A stretch of 64,000 nt of DNA. Origin: Telluribacter roseus (lineage in GTDB: Bacteria > Bacteroidota > Bacteroidia > Cytophagales > Spirosomataceae). Shown in pieces: positions 36,880 to 45,982 of the stretch. A program made the position numbers and the translations under genes. Positions within the stretch are counted from its first letter, which is position 1; every line of letters begins with the position of its first letter. The notes under the pieces are model-generated. The model was not told where the DNA came from and searched no databases. It worked only from the letters and a program-made list of their open reading frames with translations. The stretch is taken from positions 95,061 through 159,060 of the forward strand of contig NZ_JAFEUV020000014.1 of the NCBI RefSeq assembly GCF_017355915.2, in the 5' to 3' direction.

Positions 36880-36961
36880 AAAGTTAAAAGGAATATTGAG
36901 TGGTTAGCCGCTAATGGTTATTCGGTGAATGTGGCATTCGCCGACACGTACAGTAGCTTAA

Positions 36962-37312
36962 TCACCATTTTAGTTTGTTAAGGAAACCAATATCCGTCGT
37001 CCGGGTATTTCGATAGATCATTACGATAATAGCCAGACCTACCGCTACCTCCGCGGCAGCAACGGCCATGATGAAGAATACGAAAACCTGTCCGGCCGGA
37101 TCGGATTTATAGGAAGAGAAAGCAATCAGGAGCAAATTGGCGGCATTCAGCATCAACTCTATCGACATGAAGATAACGATAGCATTGCGTCGGGTAAGTA
37201 CTCCAATAATACCAATGACGAACAGAGCTGTACTGAGTATCAAGTAATTTTTTAGAGGAATAAGCTGTATAATCTCCGGTATAGCCGGGGTCTGCAACAT
37301 AGAGGGTTCCAT
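36962..37312 (-). CDS. nuoK: NADH-quinone oxidoreductase subunit K
   Basis: A 116-residue, three-helix subunit. The conserved block [25 protein letters not shown] contains the membrane Glu residues of the proton path, followed by [19 protein letters not shown]. It is the first gene of the nuoKLMN block. The next gene upstream on the same strand is a DnaQ-like exonuclease, not nuoJ. Confidence 0.95.
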   Translation of the reverse strand: MEPSMLQTPAIPEIIQLIPLKNYLILSTALFVIGIIGVLTRRNAIVIFMSIELMLNAANLLLIAFSSYKSDPAGQVFVFFIMAVAAAEVAVGLAIIVMIYRNTRTTDIGFLNKLKW

Positions 37313-37404
37313 TATTGTATTTTTCTTAGCTTCAGATTCACAATAAAAATTTGGACAAAACTACTCATAAATCCTACTTACTCAATACTTATCTTCGGAT
37401 AATT

Positions 37405-38214
37405 CTATCTTTGAGTAAGGGCTCTTAGCTTTATTTCGGTCAGTTTACGCTTTGTATCCAGCGGAAATTCTCCTTTGAGCATCCAATCGTAATAGAAAGG
37501 CTCCTCTTTGAGTACATCAAAAACCCGCTTGCCGTTATGCTTCCCAAAGTTAAATACTTCCTCACCCTTATCGTTATATATCATTCGTCCGGCAAAATCG
37601 ACGGAGCGGGTAGCGGTCAGATTATGTAATATTTCTATGTCGTTCTGAACCGGCTCAATTTCATTCCCTTTTTCATCTTTGATCTTCACGCCGGCGTAGC
37701 GAGATATCTGAGCGTTAAGTACTTCGTAGGTAGCCAGGGCATCGGCTTCGGCGGTGTGGGCATCAATCAGCTCTTTTCCGCAGTAGAACTTATAGGCGGC
37801 AGACAGGCTGCGGGGCTCCATCAGGTGGAATATGCGCTGAGCATCCACCAGGCGGCGTCCCTTTACATCAAAATCCACCCCTACCCTCAGGAACTCCTCC
37901 ATGAGCAGGGGCACGTCAAAGCGGTTGCTGTTGAAACCCGCCAGATCACAACCCTCCAGAAAAGCCGCTATACTCTTGGCGATGCCTTTGAAAGTAGGAC
38001 AATCTTTTATGTCTTCGTCGTAGATCCCGTGGATCATACTTGACTCCACCGGAATAGGCATCTCCGGATTTACCCTGTGCGTACGTATGTCCAGCTCACC
38101 GTTTGGCAATGCCTTCACCACGGATATCTCTACAATTCTATCGCGTATAACGTTAATTCCCGTAGTCTCAAGATCAAAAAAAGCCAATGGCCTTTTCAGG
38201 ACTAATGTATGCAT
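37405..38214 (-). CDS. DnaQ-like 3'-5' exonuclease (DNA polymerase III epsilon-type)
   Basis: A 269-residue DEDD-family exonuclease: Exo I AFFDLETTGINVIRDRIVEIS (Asp and Glu ligands), Exo II GFNSNRFDVPLLMEE and Exo III with HTAEADALATYEVL (DEDDh-type His-x4-Asp). The C-terminal ~90 residues (FGKHNGKRVFDVLKEEPFYYDWMLKGEF) match a short helical module found after many Bacteroidota exonucleases of this type. It may proofread or act in repair or RNA turnover. About 90 bases separate it from nuoK, so co-transcription is possible. Confidence 0.92.
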   Translation of the reverse strand: MHTLVLKRPLAFFDLETTGINVIRDRIVEISVVKALPNGELDIRTHRVNPEMPIPVESSMIHGIYDEDIKDCPTFKGIAKSIAAFLEGCDLAGFNSNRFDVPLLMEEFLRVGVDFDVKGRRLVDAQRIFHLMEPRSLSAAYKFYCGKELIDAHTAEADALATYEVLNAQISRYAGVKIKDEKGNEIEPVQNDIEILHNLTATRSVDFAGRMIYNDKGEEVFNFGKHNGKRVFDVLKEEPFYYDWMLKGEFPLDTKRKLTEIKLRALTQR

Positions 38215-38287
38215 AGCTAAGTATTTATGGAGCTAAATGTGCCGCGAAGTTACGGGTTAGGTTGCAGATAGCCCAACTTATCCTGTT

Positions 38288-39787
38288 TTAATCCATCCAG
38301 CCGAAGGATTTTGTAACTGCTTTGCTCCATCCCTGCTGCAGTTCAGACCGCTTATCGTCCTCCATAGAGGGCTCCCAGGTATGCGCTACTGACCAGTTGT
38401 GGCGCAGGTCTTCGATACTGTTCCAGTAGCCTACGGCCAGTCCGGCGGCATAGGCAGCCCCCAAGGCGGTGGTTTCGGCTACGGCAGGGGCCACCACCGG
38501 CGCTCCCAGCATATCCGCCTGAAACTGCATCAGCAGCTGGTTAGACACCATACCGCCATCTACCCGCAGCGACGATAACCGGATACCCGCATCCTGCTCC
38601 ATGGCCTTTACCACGTCCATACTCTGGTAGGCGGTAGCCTCCAGTACCGCCCGGGCTATATGTCCTTTGTTGACATAGCGGGTCAGTCCGGCTATGACCC
38701 CGCGGGCGTCGTTGCGCCAGTAGGGAGCGTACAGTCCCGAGAAGGCCGGTACGCAGTAAGCACCTCCGTTGTCCTCCACGGTCTGGGCCAGCGCTTCGAT
38801 ATCACTACTTTTCTGGATCAACCCCAGATTGTCCCGTACCCACTGCACCAGTGCCCCGGCAATGGCTATACTTCCTTCCAGCGCGTACTGCACCGGCTGG
38901 TCACCAAACTTGTAGGCGATGGTAGTCAGGAGACCATTTTCGGATAGCTTCAGTTCATCACCGGTGTTCATCACCATAAAGCAGCCCGTGCCGTAGGTAT
39001 TCTTGGCCATACCGGGCTCGAAGCAGGTCTGCCCTACCAGCGCTGCGTGCTGGTCGCCCAGGATACCGGCTATGGGTACGTGGGGTAGTACCTCCGACGA
39101 TACCTCTCCGTATACCTCGCTGCTGCTCCGGATGGTAGGCAACATAGCCCTGGGTACACCATAGGTAGCCAGCATATCATCGTCCCACTGCAGGGTACGC
39201 AGGTTCATGAGCTGGGTACGGCTGGCGTTGGTCACGTCCGTCACGTGGATACCTCCCCGCGCTCCACCCGTCAGGTGCCAGATCACGAACGTATCCATGT
39301 TCCCGAACAGCGCCTCACCCTTTTCAGCGTCGTCCCGCACCCCTTCTACATTATCCAGTATCCATTTCAATTTCAATCCGCTGAAATAGGTGGAAACGGG
39401 CAATCCCGTCTTCTCCCTGAACTGATTCAGTCCGCCCTCCTTTTCGTACTTCGCCACCAGGTCACCCGTACGGGTATCCTGCCACACCAGAGCGTTGTAG
39501 TAGGGCTTGCCGGTGCGGCGGTTCCATACCACAGTAGTTTCGCGCTGATTGGTAATACCGATGGCCGCTATATCCGACGAGGTAGCCGAGGCTTTAATAC
39601 GCGCCAGCGCTATCACTTCCAGGGTATTTTTCCAGATCTCATCGGGGTTATGTTCCACCCAGCCCGGCTTGGGGTAAATCTGTTCGTGCTCCTTCTGTCC
39701 CACCGAGATGATGTTTCCCTGGCGGTCAAAAAGAATGCAGCGGGTACTGGTGGTTCCCTGGTCAATAGCGGCAATGTATTTGGACAT
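38288..39787 (-). CDS. glpK: Glycerol kinase
   Basis: A 499-residue FGGY-family kinase making sn-glycerol 3-phosphate from glycerol and ATP. Start [19 protein letters not shown], then [15 protein letters not shown], the FGGY-type block [24 protein letters not shown] and [22 protein letters not shown] at 39787 gives the canonical N-terminus [11 protein letters not shown]; the longer frame has no support. No glpF or glpD lies next to it. Length is exactly family-typical. Confidence 0.96.
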   Translation of the reverse strand: MSKYIAAIDQGTTSTRCILFDRQGNIISVGQKEHEQIYPKPGWVEHNPDEIWKNTLEVIALARIKASATSSDIAAIGITNQRETTVVWNRRTGKPYYNALVWQDTRTGDLVAKYEKEGGLNQFREKTGLPVSTYFSGLKLKWILDNVEGVRDDAEKGEALFGNMDTFVIWHLTGGARGGIHVTDVTNASRTQLMNLRTLQWDDDMLATYGVPRAMLPTIRSSSEVYGEVSSEVLPHVPIAGILGDQHAALVGQTCFEPGMAKNTYGTGCFMVMNTGDELKLSENGLLTTIAYKFGDQPVQYALEGSIAIAGALVQWVRDNLGLIQKSSDIEALAQTVEDNGGAYCVPAFSGLYAPYWRNDARGVIAGLTRYVNKGHIARAVLEATAYQSMDVVKAMEQDAGIRLSSLRVDGGMVSNQLLMQFQADMLGAPVVAPAVAETTALGAAYAAGLAVGYWNSIEDLRHNWSVAHTWEPSMEDDKRSELQQGWSKAVTKSFGWMD

Positions 39788-39905
39788 GTTACTAGTTGGG
39801 TTTAGCTTGTCGTAGGAATAAAGAGGGAAATAGATAAATTTTCCTAAGAGAGCCAAATAGATTTGCGGATTTGTGGTGTGGGCATCCGTATCCCTATCAA
39901 CAGAT

Positions 39906-39936
39906 GTTGCCGCTGGATTAACTTTCCAGCGGCAAC
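39906..39936. other. 12-bp-stem hairpin between glpK and the beta-barrel gene
   Basis: GTTGCCGCTGGA (39906-39917) pairs with TCCAGCGGCAAC (39925-39936), loop TTAACTT. It has no clear T-run on either strand. It sits downstream of the barrel gene and upstream of glpK (both minus strand), so it may be an imperfect terminator or a leader structure. Confidence 0.5.
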
Positions 39937-39980
39937 GATAGTACGTGTAGGATGTCAGTATATCGGTAAAAACGGGGCTA

Positions 39981-41249
39981 CTACCACGAGTAGTGTAGCC
40001 CTAGCTGCGGAAGCGATACTACGCCATTATCCACTGTTGGATAAGTAGGCCGCAGCATATATACTCCCAGGTCGGCTTTGAGGTGGTGGCTCAGACGAAT
40101 GCTAACGCCGGGCATAAAGGCGATGAACTGCCAGGCGTGCCGGTAGCTGTCGCCGGTCTCCTGCCCGATCAGGTACGACGCCTCTATAAAGGGGGAGAAT
40201 GCTGTAGTACTGATGTGGTACCTCGTCATGGGCCCCACTGCCCAGCCCCGCAGGGGCGCATCGATAGGTACTATGGTTGAGTAAGCACCAAAGCCTACTG
40301 CCCCCACCAATACACGGTCCGTCACGAAGTGTCCGCCTTTGAGAGCTACGTTGGCAAAGCTACCTCCAGTTTGATAGGGTATGGCTACGCCCGAAAAGCC
40401 TGCCATGGATGAACCAGCCGTAAAATCGGCCCAATTGGCATGGCGGCGGTTAGGGATAGCAGCGTTATAGGGAGTCTGAAAAGTCCCCTTCTGCTTCCAG
40501 TCCAGGCTTTGCTTGTAGCCGATCTGCAGCGAGGCAAAGCTACCGCGGCTCACGACGTTGGCTTTGTACTTTATGCCATTCAGGTCCAGTTCGCGGGTCG
40601 AGATACGGAACAGGTCGCGGAGACCGTTGTTGTACAGGAACTGCAGCGTAAGGGCACGGTACTGGCCGATCTTGTAGTCCACGCCGCCCCGCAGGGTAAA
40701 GGCAAAGCCATTGTTACGGGTATGGGTGCTTACCAACTCGTAGTTATATACGTCGCCCGGCCAGTGGCCGTCGGTCATGCGGTTGCTGCGCTCCCTCACG
40801 AAGCCATCGTACCGGTTGACGATCAGGCTGGCATCCACGCCGCCATTCAGAATAAACCGTCGCCAGAAGAGGCGCGAGTTGTAGGTCAGACCCATATTGA
40901 GGTTGGCGGGCGAAAACTGCGTGTAGCCGTTGTTGCGCCCCCAGCCACTGATGGTACCGGTCGAATCGCGGAATATAAAGCTGGTGCGGGTCCCTACCTT
41001 GAGGTTGGCGGTACGTACACCCAGCCGGAACGACAGGTGGGGCGTGAGGCTCCGCTCCGCCGACAGGTCAAACGCTACCCCCAACCCGTTGGGGGCTTCA
41101 AACTGTCCGGAAGGAATGGGTTTGTCAGAGTAGAGCCGGTTGAGCGAAACCGATGGCCCTAAGGAGGTACTCAGCCGCCACGGGCTTTGCGCCATGCCTA
41201 GTGTTACACTACCTACCACCAAAAAGAATACGCGTAAAGTTTGTTTCAT
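39981..41249 (-). CDS. Predicted outer-membrane beta-barrel protein, function unknown
   Basis: A 422-residue protein with signal peptide [21 protein letters not shown]. The mature chain is made of alternating amphipathic strands ([53 protein letters not shown]) and ends in an aromatic residue (LGLHYSW), typical of outer-membrane barrels. No specific family is recognised; it could be a porin-like or assembly-scaffold protein. ATG at 41249 begins the signal peptide; a GTG two codons upstream is less likely. Confidence 0.7.
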   Translation of the reverse strand: MKQTLRVFFLVVGSVTLGMAQSPWRLSTSLGPSVSLNRLYSDKPIPSGQFEAPNGLGVAFDLSAERSLTPHLSFRLGVRTANLKVGTRTSFIFRDSTGTISGWGRNNGYTQFSPANLNMGLTYNSRLFWRRFILNGGVDASLIVNRYDGFVRERSNRMTDGHWPGDVYNYELVSTHTRNNGFAFTLRGGVDYKIGQYRALTLQFLYNNGLRDLFRISTRELDLNGIKYKANVVSRGSFASLQIGYKQSLDWKQKGTFQTPYNAAIPNRRHANWADFTAGSSMAGFSGVAIPYQTGGSFANVALKGGHFVTDRVLVGAVGFGAYSTIVPIDAPLRGWAVGPMTRYHISTTAFSPFIEASYLIGQETGDSYRHAWQFIAFMPGVSIRLSHHLKADLGVYMLRPTYPTVDNGVVSLPQLGLHYSW

Positions 41250-41427
41250 AGGCACGTAATCGTTTCAATTCTGAGTTAACACTAATATACTGATTAGAAG
41301 CACTTCATGACATACCCTTTACTAATACTTATCCTAAAATGTTTTGAGCTCAGAGGCCTTTTCTGCACATTACTCACTAAAGTTCGTAAGCGTCATCCAA
41401 CTACTACCCAACTACCTGCTATTTGCC

Positions 41428-41862
41428 ATGAAAAATCTAGTATTTACTCTCCTATTTGCACTAAGTACCCTTGCTACCTACGCCCAGTCCGGCAGCCTTT
41501 CCGCCCAGGATCCCACGGCTAGTACCCATGCCTTTTTTGAGGCCCTGCTGAACGAAGATGGCCGCGCCCTGGGTAGCCTGCTCACCCCGGATTTTGGTAT
41601 CGTGAGTTTCGACGGAAGCATCATCGACGGAGGTACCCTTGCCCAATCGGTAGCCGGAGGCTTCATAGTAATTGACTCGGGTACCCTATACAGCCTCCGT
41701 ACCCGCACCTATGGCGATGCCGCCGTTACGAATGGTAACTGGCAGGTGAGGGGCACATTCCAGAACCGGGGCTTTGATACCGAAGTGGTATTTACGGTAG
41801 TATCCGTACGGCAGGGCGGTAGCTGGAAAGTAGCCTCCGTGCAGATGACGCCTACGCGGTAG
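41428..41862 (+). CDS. Secreted NTF2-like (DUF4440/SnoaL-like) protein
   Basis: A 144-residue protein with signal peptide MKNLVFTLLFALSTLATYAQS. The mature part is a cone-shaped NTF2-like fold: a helix pair (ASTHAFFEALLNEDGRALGSLL) and strands TPDFGIVSFDGSI, YGDAAVTNGNWQVRGTFQN and WKVASVQMTPTR. Members bind small molecules or act as accessory domains; no function can be assigned. The start at 41428 is set by the signal peptide. Confidence 0.75.
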   Translation: MKNLVFTLLFALSTLATYAQSGSLSAQDPTASTHAFFEALLNEDGRALGSLLTPDFGIVSFDGSIIDGGTLAQSVAGGFIVIDSGTLYSLRTRTYGDAAVTNGNWQVRGTFQNRGFDTEVVFTVVSVRQGGSWKVASVQMTPTR

Positions 41863-42000
41863 TACACTTACGGGTGTTCTTTAGAGTACTTTCACGGTAG
41901 GCTCCGCCGCCGACACCATGTACCTCGGCCAGTACCGCAGCTATCCGGGTGGTAGGAAGGTGGTAGTGGAGTAGGTTGATTATCGCGGCTGCGCGCCCCG

Positions 42001-42067
42001 GTTGCAAACGCTAGTGGATGCAACCCCAGCGGGGGACCGTCCCGATTGCAAATCGGGGTGAGCGGGA
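42001..42067 (+). repeat. REP-like element copy A
   Basis: Starts with hairpin GTT-GCA-AAC (42001-42009) and ends with hairpin CCCGATT-GCA-AATCGGG (42041-42057) followed by GTGAGCGGGA. It is the outlying copy of the element that flanks the RAYT gene, in the same orientation as copy C. It carries an extra CCCCAGCGGGGGACCG insertion between the hairpins. Confidence 0.7.
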
Positions 42068-42071
42068 GACA

Positions 42072-42809
42072 TCAGGGCAGCGGATTCTTTGAAATATAAA
42101 CGACTCCTCTACCTTTCCTGCTGTTACAAAACGAAAAGGGTTCACCTGTTTTGCCACCTCGTCCACAGACGGCATCAGTCCCAGAAATGTAAAGGCGCTG
42201 CTTACTGTCTAAATATAAACTGCGCAACTGATGAAGTTGAGGGAGGACAATTTCACGTCCATCTGACGTAATGACACCAGGGGTCTCAAAATGGCCGGAT
42301 GTCGCCATCGGACTGTCCACAAAAACTTGGTTGATTTTGTAGGATAAGCCATTCGGCGCTATGACCGGATTGGCGTAAAGTTGCTGATGTGTGACAGGGC
42401 CGATAGCGGACCATTTATCGAAAAAGAGATTTACCTTTCGGTATGGTGTCCAGCTTTTTCCGTCGTCAACGCTGTATTTGCCAGCGTTAACAAAAACTTG
42501 TCTGTCTTGTTCGGTCATAAGTCCATTCATAGCAAACAGCGTGTCCCTGTATTCAATTATACCTGATATACCACTTTGCTGCGAATCGACTTCCTGCCAG
42601 TTTCTGCCTTGATCGGTTGAGCGGAATATATTGAAGGTAGTTGCTATCAGAAGGGTATTATCTCGGTCCCCCCATACCCCCTGTATCTGCTGGTCGATAG
42701 GTGACTTGAGTGTGTACCAGTCCCGGTACTCAGGTTCTACCGTGTCCAATTCTGTCCTATTGCAAGATAATATTCCGAGCAGAATCAGAAGGCAAAAGGT
42801 ATCTCTCAT
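42072..42809 (-). CDS. BNR/sialidase-like beta-propeller lipoprotein
   Basis: A 245-residue predicted lipoprotein (signal MRDTFCLLILLGILSC, Cys16). Asp-box-like repeats are visible: FRSTDQGRNWQEV (about 61-73) and YSVDDGKSWTPYRKV, as in sialidase or Ycf48-type propellers, but only part of a propeller is present. Catalytic sialidase residues are not identifiable. It lies between REP copies A and B and has noticeably fewer GTAC tetranucleotides than other genes in the window, so it may be a recent arrival. Function unknown. Confidence 0.7.
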   Translation of the reverse strand: MRDTFCLLILLGILSCNRTELDTVEPEYRDWYTLKSPIDQQIQGVWGDRDNTLLIATTFNIFRSTDQGRNWQEVDSQQSGISGIIEYRDTLFAMNGLMTEQDRQVFVNAGKYSVDDGKSWTPYRKVNLFFDKWSAIGPVTHQQLYANPVIAPNGLSYKINQVFVDSPMATSGHFETPGVITSDGREIVLPQLHQLRSLYLDSKQRLYISGTDAVCGRGGKTGEPFSFCNSRKGRGVVYISKNPLP

Positions 42810-42883
42810 GGATATCAGATTTAGGTATTAAGTTAGTTAAAGTTATAACAGTCTGTCTAAAAACAAAGCTGTGAATACATTCA

Positions 42884-42937
42884 CCCCTGCTCACCCCGAT
42901 TTGCAATCGGGGTTGCATCACATAGCGTTTATAACGC
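42884..42937 (-). repeat. REP-like element copy B (inverted)
   Basis: Contains CCCCGATT-TGC-AATCGGGG (42894-42912) and GCGTT-TAT-AACGC (42925-42937), the same two hairpins as copies A and C but in reverse orientation. It lies 20 bases beyond the stop of the RAYT gene, forming an inverted pair with copy C around that gene. Confidence 0.8.
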
Positions 42938-42957
42938 GATAAATATCAAACAAAATC

Positions 42958-43506
42958 CTATAATAACTCCACATCCAGCAGGCCCTTAATTCCTGCATAG
43001 GTCCGCGCCGAGCTAAACAGATAATGCTCCGGCTCCTCTACTATCAGATTCCGCACCGGGTTCTGGTGAATGTAGTGCAGCTTTTCCAGCAGAAAAGCTT
43101 GGGAGGTACATTCCTCAGCCTGATTCCCATCCTGCCAAAACTTATACTCCTTCACATTCGTCTGGTACTTCCCGGCATAGGCAAAGCGTTGAAGCATCCA
43201 GTCGCGGCGGCTTTCCGGCTCTTCCTGAATCGCTTTCACAAGCTGCTTGGACGTATGCTTTTTCATATCCCGCAGGATGTCCGAGAGGTTATAACCATCA
43301 GCCGCGGCAGCTAACAGATGCAGATGGTTGGACATAAGGCACCAGCCATACAGCTGTAGTCCTTTCTGCTGTTGGCAATAGCGTAGTGAGTCAACTATGA
43401 TGTAGCGGTAGGCGGGGCGACTAAACACATCCACCCAATCCACTACCGTCATGGTGAGGAAATACACGCCTTCCTGGTTGCGAATGAAGTACTGGCTGCT
43501 GGGCAT
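42958..43506 (-). CDS. REP-associated tyrosine transposase (RAYT, Y1_Tnp family)
   Basis: A 182-residue HUH-type single-strand transposase. Visible are the N-terminal GVYFLTMTVVDWVDVFSR, the HUH motif HLH in MSNHLHLLAAA (about residue 66), and the C-terminal LHYIHQNPVRNLIVEEPEHYLFSSA, whose Tyr residues include the expected nucleophile region. Such proteins act on REP palindromes. REP-like copies B and C flank it in inverted orientation at 20 and 57 bases. ATG at 43506 (MPSSQYFIRN) fits the family; a longer frame exists upstream. The gene appears intact. Confidence 0.93.
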   Translation of the reverse strand: MPSSQYFIRNQEGVYFLTMTVVDWVDVFSRPAYRYIIVDSLRYCQQQKGLQLYGWCLMSNHLHLLAAAADGYNLSDILRDMKKHTSKQLVKAIQEEPESRRDWMLQRFAYAGKYQTNVKEYKFWQDGNQAEECTSQAFLLEKLHYIHQNPVRNLIVEEPEHYLFSSARTYAGIKGLLDVELL

Positions 43507-43562
43507 AAAGCGTCTATGTGGTATGTTATAACTCCTACTAGAGCAGCTTGGGTTATAGTAGA

Positions 43563-43631
43563 GCGTTGCAAACGCTAAATGAAGCAACACCCGATTACAA
43601 ATCGGGGTTAGCAGGTGTTAGCAGGTGTTAA
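43563..43631 (+). repeat. REP-like element copy C with short tandem tail
   Basis: GCGTT-GCA-AACGC (43563-43575) and CCCGATT-ACA-AATCGGG (43590-43606), followed by a tandem GTTAGCAGGT repeat (about 43608-43627) that resembles the GTGAGCGGG tail of copy A. It lies 57 bases upstream of the RAYT start codon. Confidence 0.8.
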
Positions 43632-43683
43632 CAAGTTCACATACAACAGCTCAACCAACTCCAACAAACAGTACTCGTCAGCC

Positions 43684-44565
43684 TTACTTCTTCATGGGCT
43701 CATACGACATCCAATCCACTTCCAATGGGTAGCGGTTGCGCGGCTTTTCGAGCGACTGGGGGTTCGTCTCGACCGACCAGTTGTCCGTATGCCAGAAATT
43801 CATCCGGTAGTGTGAAGCATTTTGCGGAATACCCAGAGATGATCCCTGATAATCCCAGAGCACAATTTTGTCGCCCGTGGTCGGGTGGAGCATCCACCAG
43901 CGGATGCGGTCGGGGTACCAGTCGAAGCCGTAGGTATAAAAGCGGGCCGAGGCGTCATAGTCCGCGAGGGCGGCAATGCGTTCGGGCTGGTTCTGGCGTC
44001 CGGACAGCGGGGTAGACGCTCCACTGTGGGTTACTCGATGGATGGTATTGTAGATGGTACCCTCGGCGAGGTTAATCGTACGCCCAACCCGCACCAGGGA
44101 GTCGGTCGGGCCCGTCCAGGTACCTACATAGATGATCTCAGGATCGGCCAGGAGCCATTCAAAATCAATTTCGCTCAGTCCGGGTATACTGTCGACGTGG
44201 TAGGTAAAGTACCCCACAACTGCCCCGACGTTGGGTTGAGTCTGGCGGACATCCGGAATTTTGAGCCGGGCAGAGTAGGTACCAAAATGGGTGAAGTCTT
44301 TGGATATAATCTCCGGCCCCTTCCCCGCGCCCGCTGCCTCGGCAGGATCGAGCTGAAACAAGAGTACCTTCGTAGCTGGCTCCGACGGAGCGGGTACGCC
44401 GGACTTCCATTTAAAATCGGCCTTAGTCCCGGTGGAACCATACCTGAAATTTTGGAGCGATGAGTTACTGAAATCTTCCTTGAAAGCAGCGTGGTACTTT
44501 TTAGGCTGGGCGTTAGCCGTCAGGCTGATTATCCAAATGAGAGTGATCAATAGTAGTCTTTTCAT
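43684..44565 (-). CDS. GH16 family glycoside hydrolase, secreted
   Basis: A 293-residue exported protein (signal MKRLLLITLIWIISLTANAQ). The GH16 catalytic motif ExDxE is seen in LSEIDFEWLL (about residues 134-143), with the jelly-roll strands around it (GTYSARLKIPDV before, FYTYGFDWYPDRIRWWML after). GH16 enzymes cleave beta-1,3/1,4-glucans, xyloglucan, agar or carrageenan. Which one cannot be read from the sequence, and the divergent surrounding strands suggest a less common subfamily. It is a stand-alone gene with no SusCD pair nearby. Confidence 0.85.
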   Translation of the reverse strand: MKRLLLITLIWIISLTANAQPKKYHAAFKEDFSNSSLQNFRYGSTGTKADFKWKSGVPAPSEPATKVLLFQLDPAEAAGAGKGPEIISKDFTHFGTYSARLKIPDVRQTQPNVGAVVGYFTYHVDSIPGLSEIDFEWLLADPEIIYVGTWTGPTDSLVRVGRTINLAEGTIYNTIHRVTHSGASTPLSGRQNQPERIAALADYDASARFYTYGFDWYPDRIRWWMLHPTTGDKIVLWDYQGSSLGIPQNASHYRMNFWHTDNWSVETNPQSLEKPRNRYPLEVDWMSYEPMKK

Positions 44566-44844
44566 GTTGCTTTATTTGAACACCCTGGAATAGGCGTGTC
44601 TGCAAAATACAAAATGGCCGCTAAAACAAGCATAAAGCAACACGCTAAATCCTAAGCGGATAGGCAGCCCTACCGTACATAATCCTGGATTACCGTTTAA
44701 CAAAAACCCGGTAATATAATGTACCTGCTTCCGTTTGCTTCACTAGTGTCTGCTATTTCCCCTCCTGAGGTTAGGAAGAAGAAGTAGATCAGAACAGAGT
44801 AATGATAGCATACCTTCAAACCCTAATTAGCCAAAGAAAGCGCC

Positions 44845-45969
44845 ATGAAAAAAACATTCATTCTATTCATTCTTCTGTCTGTAACGAGATACGGCTGGTC
44901 ACAGGACCAGGCAGAGCCCTTGGTACTTCCTAAGCCATCGGGAAAATTTCAGGTAGGTCGATATGGGTTGAGTTTGAAAGACCCTTCGCGTCAGAACCGG
45001 GAAATCCCCCTGTTTATCTACTACCCTACTACATCTGTCAGTACCACCAGTTATATCATTCCGACTGACGAATGGCGGCAGCAGTACCTGCCCGTGTTAC
45101 AAAAGAAATTAGGTGGTGAAGCAGGCAAAGCAGTGGCTTTTGGGAAAGCTTATTTTACCGAAGGCCTTCGTCTGAATGGAAAGGAGAAATTTCCTTTGAT
45201 CCTGTTTGCACCCGGTATGGGCTGGTCCACACTTGAGTACAGCTACATCATTCAGGAGCTGGTGAGTGCCGGGTACATGGTAGCCGCTCTCAACTCCTCT
45301 CCCCTGGCTCCCGTTCTGCAGGCCTCCGATGGTACGTTCATAGCCGCCGATAAGCCCAAAGACAGCTATCAGTTAATAGCGGATGACATTACATTCGTAT
45401 TGCACCAGATCAAAACCGGAAGCGCACCCTTACAAAATATAACAAAGCATATAGATCCGGCAAGAGTTGCTCTGGCCGGACATTCACTCGGTGGTGCCGC
45501 CGCCCTACTGGCTGCAGATATAAATCCGGAGATCAAAGCGGCAGTAAATATGGATGGAGATATGATGGATGCCAGCCTGAAAGCGGCTCCGCGAGGATCT
45601 GTCCTGTTTTTAAACCAAATCCCTGCTGCATTCGACAAGAAATCCTTTACCGAAATGCAGGCAGATCCTGACCTGGGATGGCGGTATCAGCAAATGACTA
45701 AAGCCACGGCCCATGCTTCGCAGGGAAAGTACATAGCCATTGCAGGAATGTACCACTCCAACTTTCAGGACTACGCGCTACTTCCCACGGTTATGATTCC
45801 TGAGAATATCCGTAAATACAGATTAGGACCCATTGATGGAAACAAGTGCCTCCAGCTAATCAGCAAGACACTCATCTCGTACTTCGATGAGGCTCTGAAC
45901 GGAAAGAAAGCGGATCGAGCCCCCTTTGAAAAGGAAAATCCAGACCTGCGGGTGACTACTCTTAAATAA
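44845..45969 (+). CDS. Secreted alpha/beta hydrolase, PAF-acetylhydrolase/dienelactone hydrolase-like
   Basis: A 374-residue protein with signal peptide MKKTFILFILLSVTRYGWSQ. The nucleophile elbow GHSLGGAAALL is at about residue 213, preceded by oxyanion-type FAPGMGWSTLEYSYI. A conserved Asp (NMDGDMMD) and a His near MYHSNFQDY complete a plausible triad. This arrangement resembles the platelet-activating-factor acetylhydrolase isoform II family. Substrate unknown. The preceding 279-base gap (44566-44844) holds no gene I can see. Confidence 0.85.
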   Translation: MKKTFILFILLSVTRYGWSQDQAEPLVLPKPSGKFQVGRYGLSLKDPSRQNREIPLFIYYPTTSVSTTSYIIPTDEWRQQYLPVLQKKLGGEAGKAVAFGKAYFTEGLRLNGKEKFPLILFAPGMGWSTLEYSYIIQELVSAGYMVAALNSSPLAPVLQASDGTFIAADKPKDSYQLIADDITFVLHQIKTGSAPLQNITKHIDPARVALAGHSLGGAAALLAADINPEIKAAVNMDGDMMDASLKAAPRGSVLFLNQIPAAFDKKSFTEMQADPDLGWRYQQMTKATAHASQGKYIAIAGMYHSNFQDYALLPTVMIPENIRKYRLGPIDGNKCLQLISKTLISYFDEALNGKKADRAPFEKENPDLRVTTLK

Positions 45970-45982
45970 GAAAAAGCCTAAA

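Noticed and set aside
40440..41162. 240-codon plus-strand open frame inside the beta-barrel gene
   Set aside because: It lies wholly antisense to a gene with a clear signal peptide and barrel pattern; composition is that of a shadow frame.
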